NCBI GenBank assembly: GCA_025464025.1
Contig: JAODBP010000275.1
Span: 1-31,625, forward strand
Direction: 5' to 3'
Length of the DNA: 31,625 nucleotides
Source: Actinomycetes bacterium
Lineage (GTDB): Bacteria; Actinomycetota; Acidimicrobiia; Acidimicrobiales; CADCSY01
The translations under genes and the position numbers were made by a program. The notes beneath the pieces are model-generated. The model did no database searches and was not told where the DNA came from. It was given only the letters and a program-made list of their open reading frames with translations. This document shows, one piece after another, positions 30,732-31,625 of this stretch. Numbering within the stretch: the stretch's first letter is position 1; each line of letters begins with the position of its first letter.

Positions 30732-31625
30732 TCAGGACCCGAAGGCCGCGTGGGTGACGACGCCGTTCCGCTCCCGTTCCCGGGCTTCGATGAGGCGCTT
30801 CCCAAACGAGGTGGCGATGGCCTCATCGAGCTCCGGGAACAGGTGGCCGTAGCGGTCAAGGGTGACGTTGATCGACGAATGGCCCATCCGCCGCTGGATC
30901 GCCTTCGGGTGGGCGCCCTCGGCGATGGCGAGCGCCACGCTCGTGTGCCGGAGGTCGTGGAAGCGGCAACGGATGCCGACCCGCTTCTGGGCCGGCGTGA
31001 ACTGGTTGTTCCAGAAGCTGGATGACGCGACCGGGTTCCCGGCCGCGTTCGGGAACACCAGCCCATCCGTTCCCGGGTTCGAGAAGCGCTCCAGGTGCTC
31101 GGCCAGGAGCTCCGCTGTCACCGGAGCAACCGTGATCGAGCGCACCGACGACGAGGTCTTGGGTTCCCGCCTCACCCATTCCCGGGTCTCGAGGCGCACG
31201 AGCTGCTCGGTGACCCGGATGCGCCGGGAACGCAGGTCGACCCGGGAACGGCGGAGTCCGATCAGCTCGCTCCACCGCATGCCGGCATCGATGGCGACGT
31301 AGATCAACGTGCGGTGCCGCTCGCTGTGGGCCTCGGCCAGATCCACCGCCTGGTCCCAGGTGAGGAAGGTCATCTCGGTGGTCGGGACCCGGGGCGGGTG
31401 GACTCGGTCGCACGGGTTGCTCAGCAGCCGCTCCTTCTCGACCGCGACCTGGAGCATCCGCCGCAGCGTCCGGTAGTGCCGGTGGACGGAGCTCGGGGCG
31501 ATCCCCGACGCGACCTCGTCGTTGAGCCAGTTCTCGATCTCGTCCGCCGGGAGCCGCCCGAGCCGGTAGGACCCGAACCTCGGGAGGATGTACTTGGTCA
31601 GGTCCCGGGCGTAGGTCTCCTGCGT
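30732..31625 (-). CDS. Tyrosine recombinase (phage-type integrase), N-terminus beyond window
   Basis: 298 codons are open to the right edge with no start needed. The visible N-terminal part TQETYARDLTKYILPRFGSYRLGRLPADEIENWL is the SAM-like core-binding domain. The catalytic domain begins about MTFLTWDQAVDLAEAH and holds the full set of residues: Arg in AGMRWSELIGLR, Lys near KTSSSVRSI, HxxR in FHDLRHTS, His in MGHSS and nucleophile Tyr in DRYGHL. The enzyme integrates and excises the island, and the tRNA-Cys fragment at 21085 is its expected attachment site. The codons TCCCGG and GGGAAC recur often. It ends 69 bases from the crossover-like site at 30646. Confidence 0.93.
   Translation of the reverse strand, partial: TQETYARDLTKYILPRFGSYRLGRLPADEIENWLNDEVASGIAPSSVHRHYRTLRRMLQVAVEKERLLSNPCDRVHPPRVPTTEMTFLTWDQAVDLAEAHSERHRTLIYVAIDAGMRWSELIGLRRSRVDLRSRRIRVTEQLVRLETREWVRREPKTSSSVRSITVAPVTAELLAEHLERFSNPGTDGLVFPNAAGNPVASSSFWNNQFTPAQKRVGIRCRFHDLRHTSVALAIAEGAHPKAIQRRMGHSSINVTLDRYGHLFPELDEAIATSFGKRLIEARERERNGVVTHAAFGS

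Larger units (their letters stand above)
21085..31625. mobile_element. Genomic island integrated in tRNA-Cys, right end beyond window
   Basis: The left end is the tRNA-Cys 3' fragment; the integrase gene at 30732-31625 lies towards the predicted intact tRNA end, as in typical integrative elements. The cargo is an Xre/nucleotidyltransferase pair, a kinase module, a giant STAND NTPase and an hsdM stump. Base composition from about 22,600 to 30,650 is visibly less GC-rich than the flanks. No phage structural, replication or conjugation genes are seen in this part. Confidence 0.75.

Noticed and set aside
1..31625. CRISPR array, rRNA or riboswitch
   Set aside because: No regularly spaced identical repeats with unique spacers, no rRNA-like stretch and no recognisable riboswitch core were seen.

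Overview
The window is very GC-rich, actinobacterial-type DNA. GTG starts, four-base GTGA gene overlaps, Thr/Ser-rich secreted proteins, a DUF222/HNH gene and leaderless promoters (TAnnnT six to eight bases before the start codon) fit a high-GC actinomycete, perhaps an Acidimicrobiia-like lineage. The species assignment is inference only.

Positions 1-7,511 hold chromosomal genes: a lipoprotein cut by the window edge; a DUF222/HNH endonuclease gene split by one frameshift and preceded by a near-perfect SOS (LexA) box; an NTF2-like protein; a small helical protein; a thiolase-like TLP1-type protein; a secreted M23 peptidase behind a ladder of 11-base repeats; NicO-like and ZIP metal transporters; and undecaprenyl-diphosphate phosphatase (uppP).

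Positions 7,597-20,820 are largely cell-envelope genes: a four-gene operon (lipoprotein, two ABC ATPases, FtsX-type permease) read leftwards, and a DUF347 membrane protein, a GT-C-like membrane protein, a DMT-type transporter, an OmpR-type response regulator with its kinase and a second GT-C-like protein read rightwards. The promoters of uppP, the lipoprotein/ABC operon and the second GT-C gene carry the same CGCGAACC box, exactly 9 bases upstream of the -10 hexamer. I infer a cell-envelope regulon, with the local two-component system as the obvious candidate regulator. An alpha/beta-hydrolase lacking its nucleophile serine and a VOC protein follow.

From about 21,085 to the right edge is an integrated island. 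Its left end is the 3' half of a tRNA-Cys gene, from anticodon loop to acceptor end, with the tRNA terminator still attached. Its right part encodes a tyrosine recombinase that runs off the window. The cargo is an Xre/nucleotidyltransferase pair, then a cassette bounded by inverted copies of GATAACGGGCATTA. The cassette holds an RNase H-like small protein coupled to a protein kinase, a membrane-anchored protein, a 1,705-residue STAND-type NTPase, and the C-terminal stump of a type I DNA methyltransferase (hsdM) directly upstream of the NTPase. This looks like an anti-phage defence cassette. The kinase/RNase H-like pair and the giant NTPase are the best candidates for an undescribed system.
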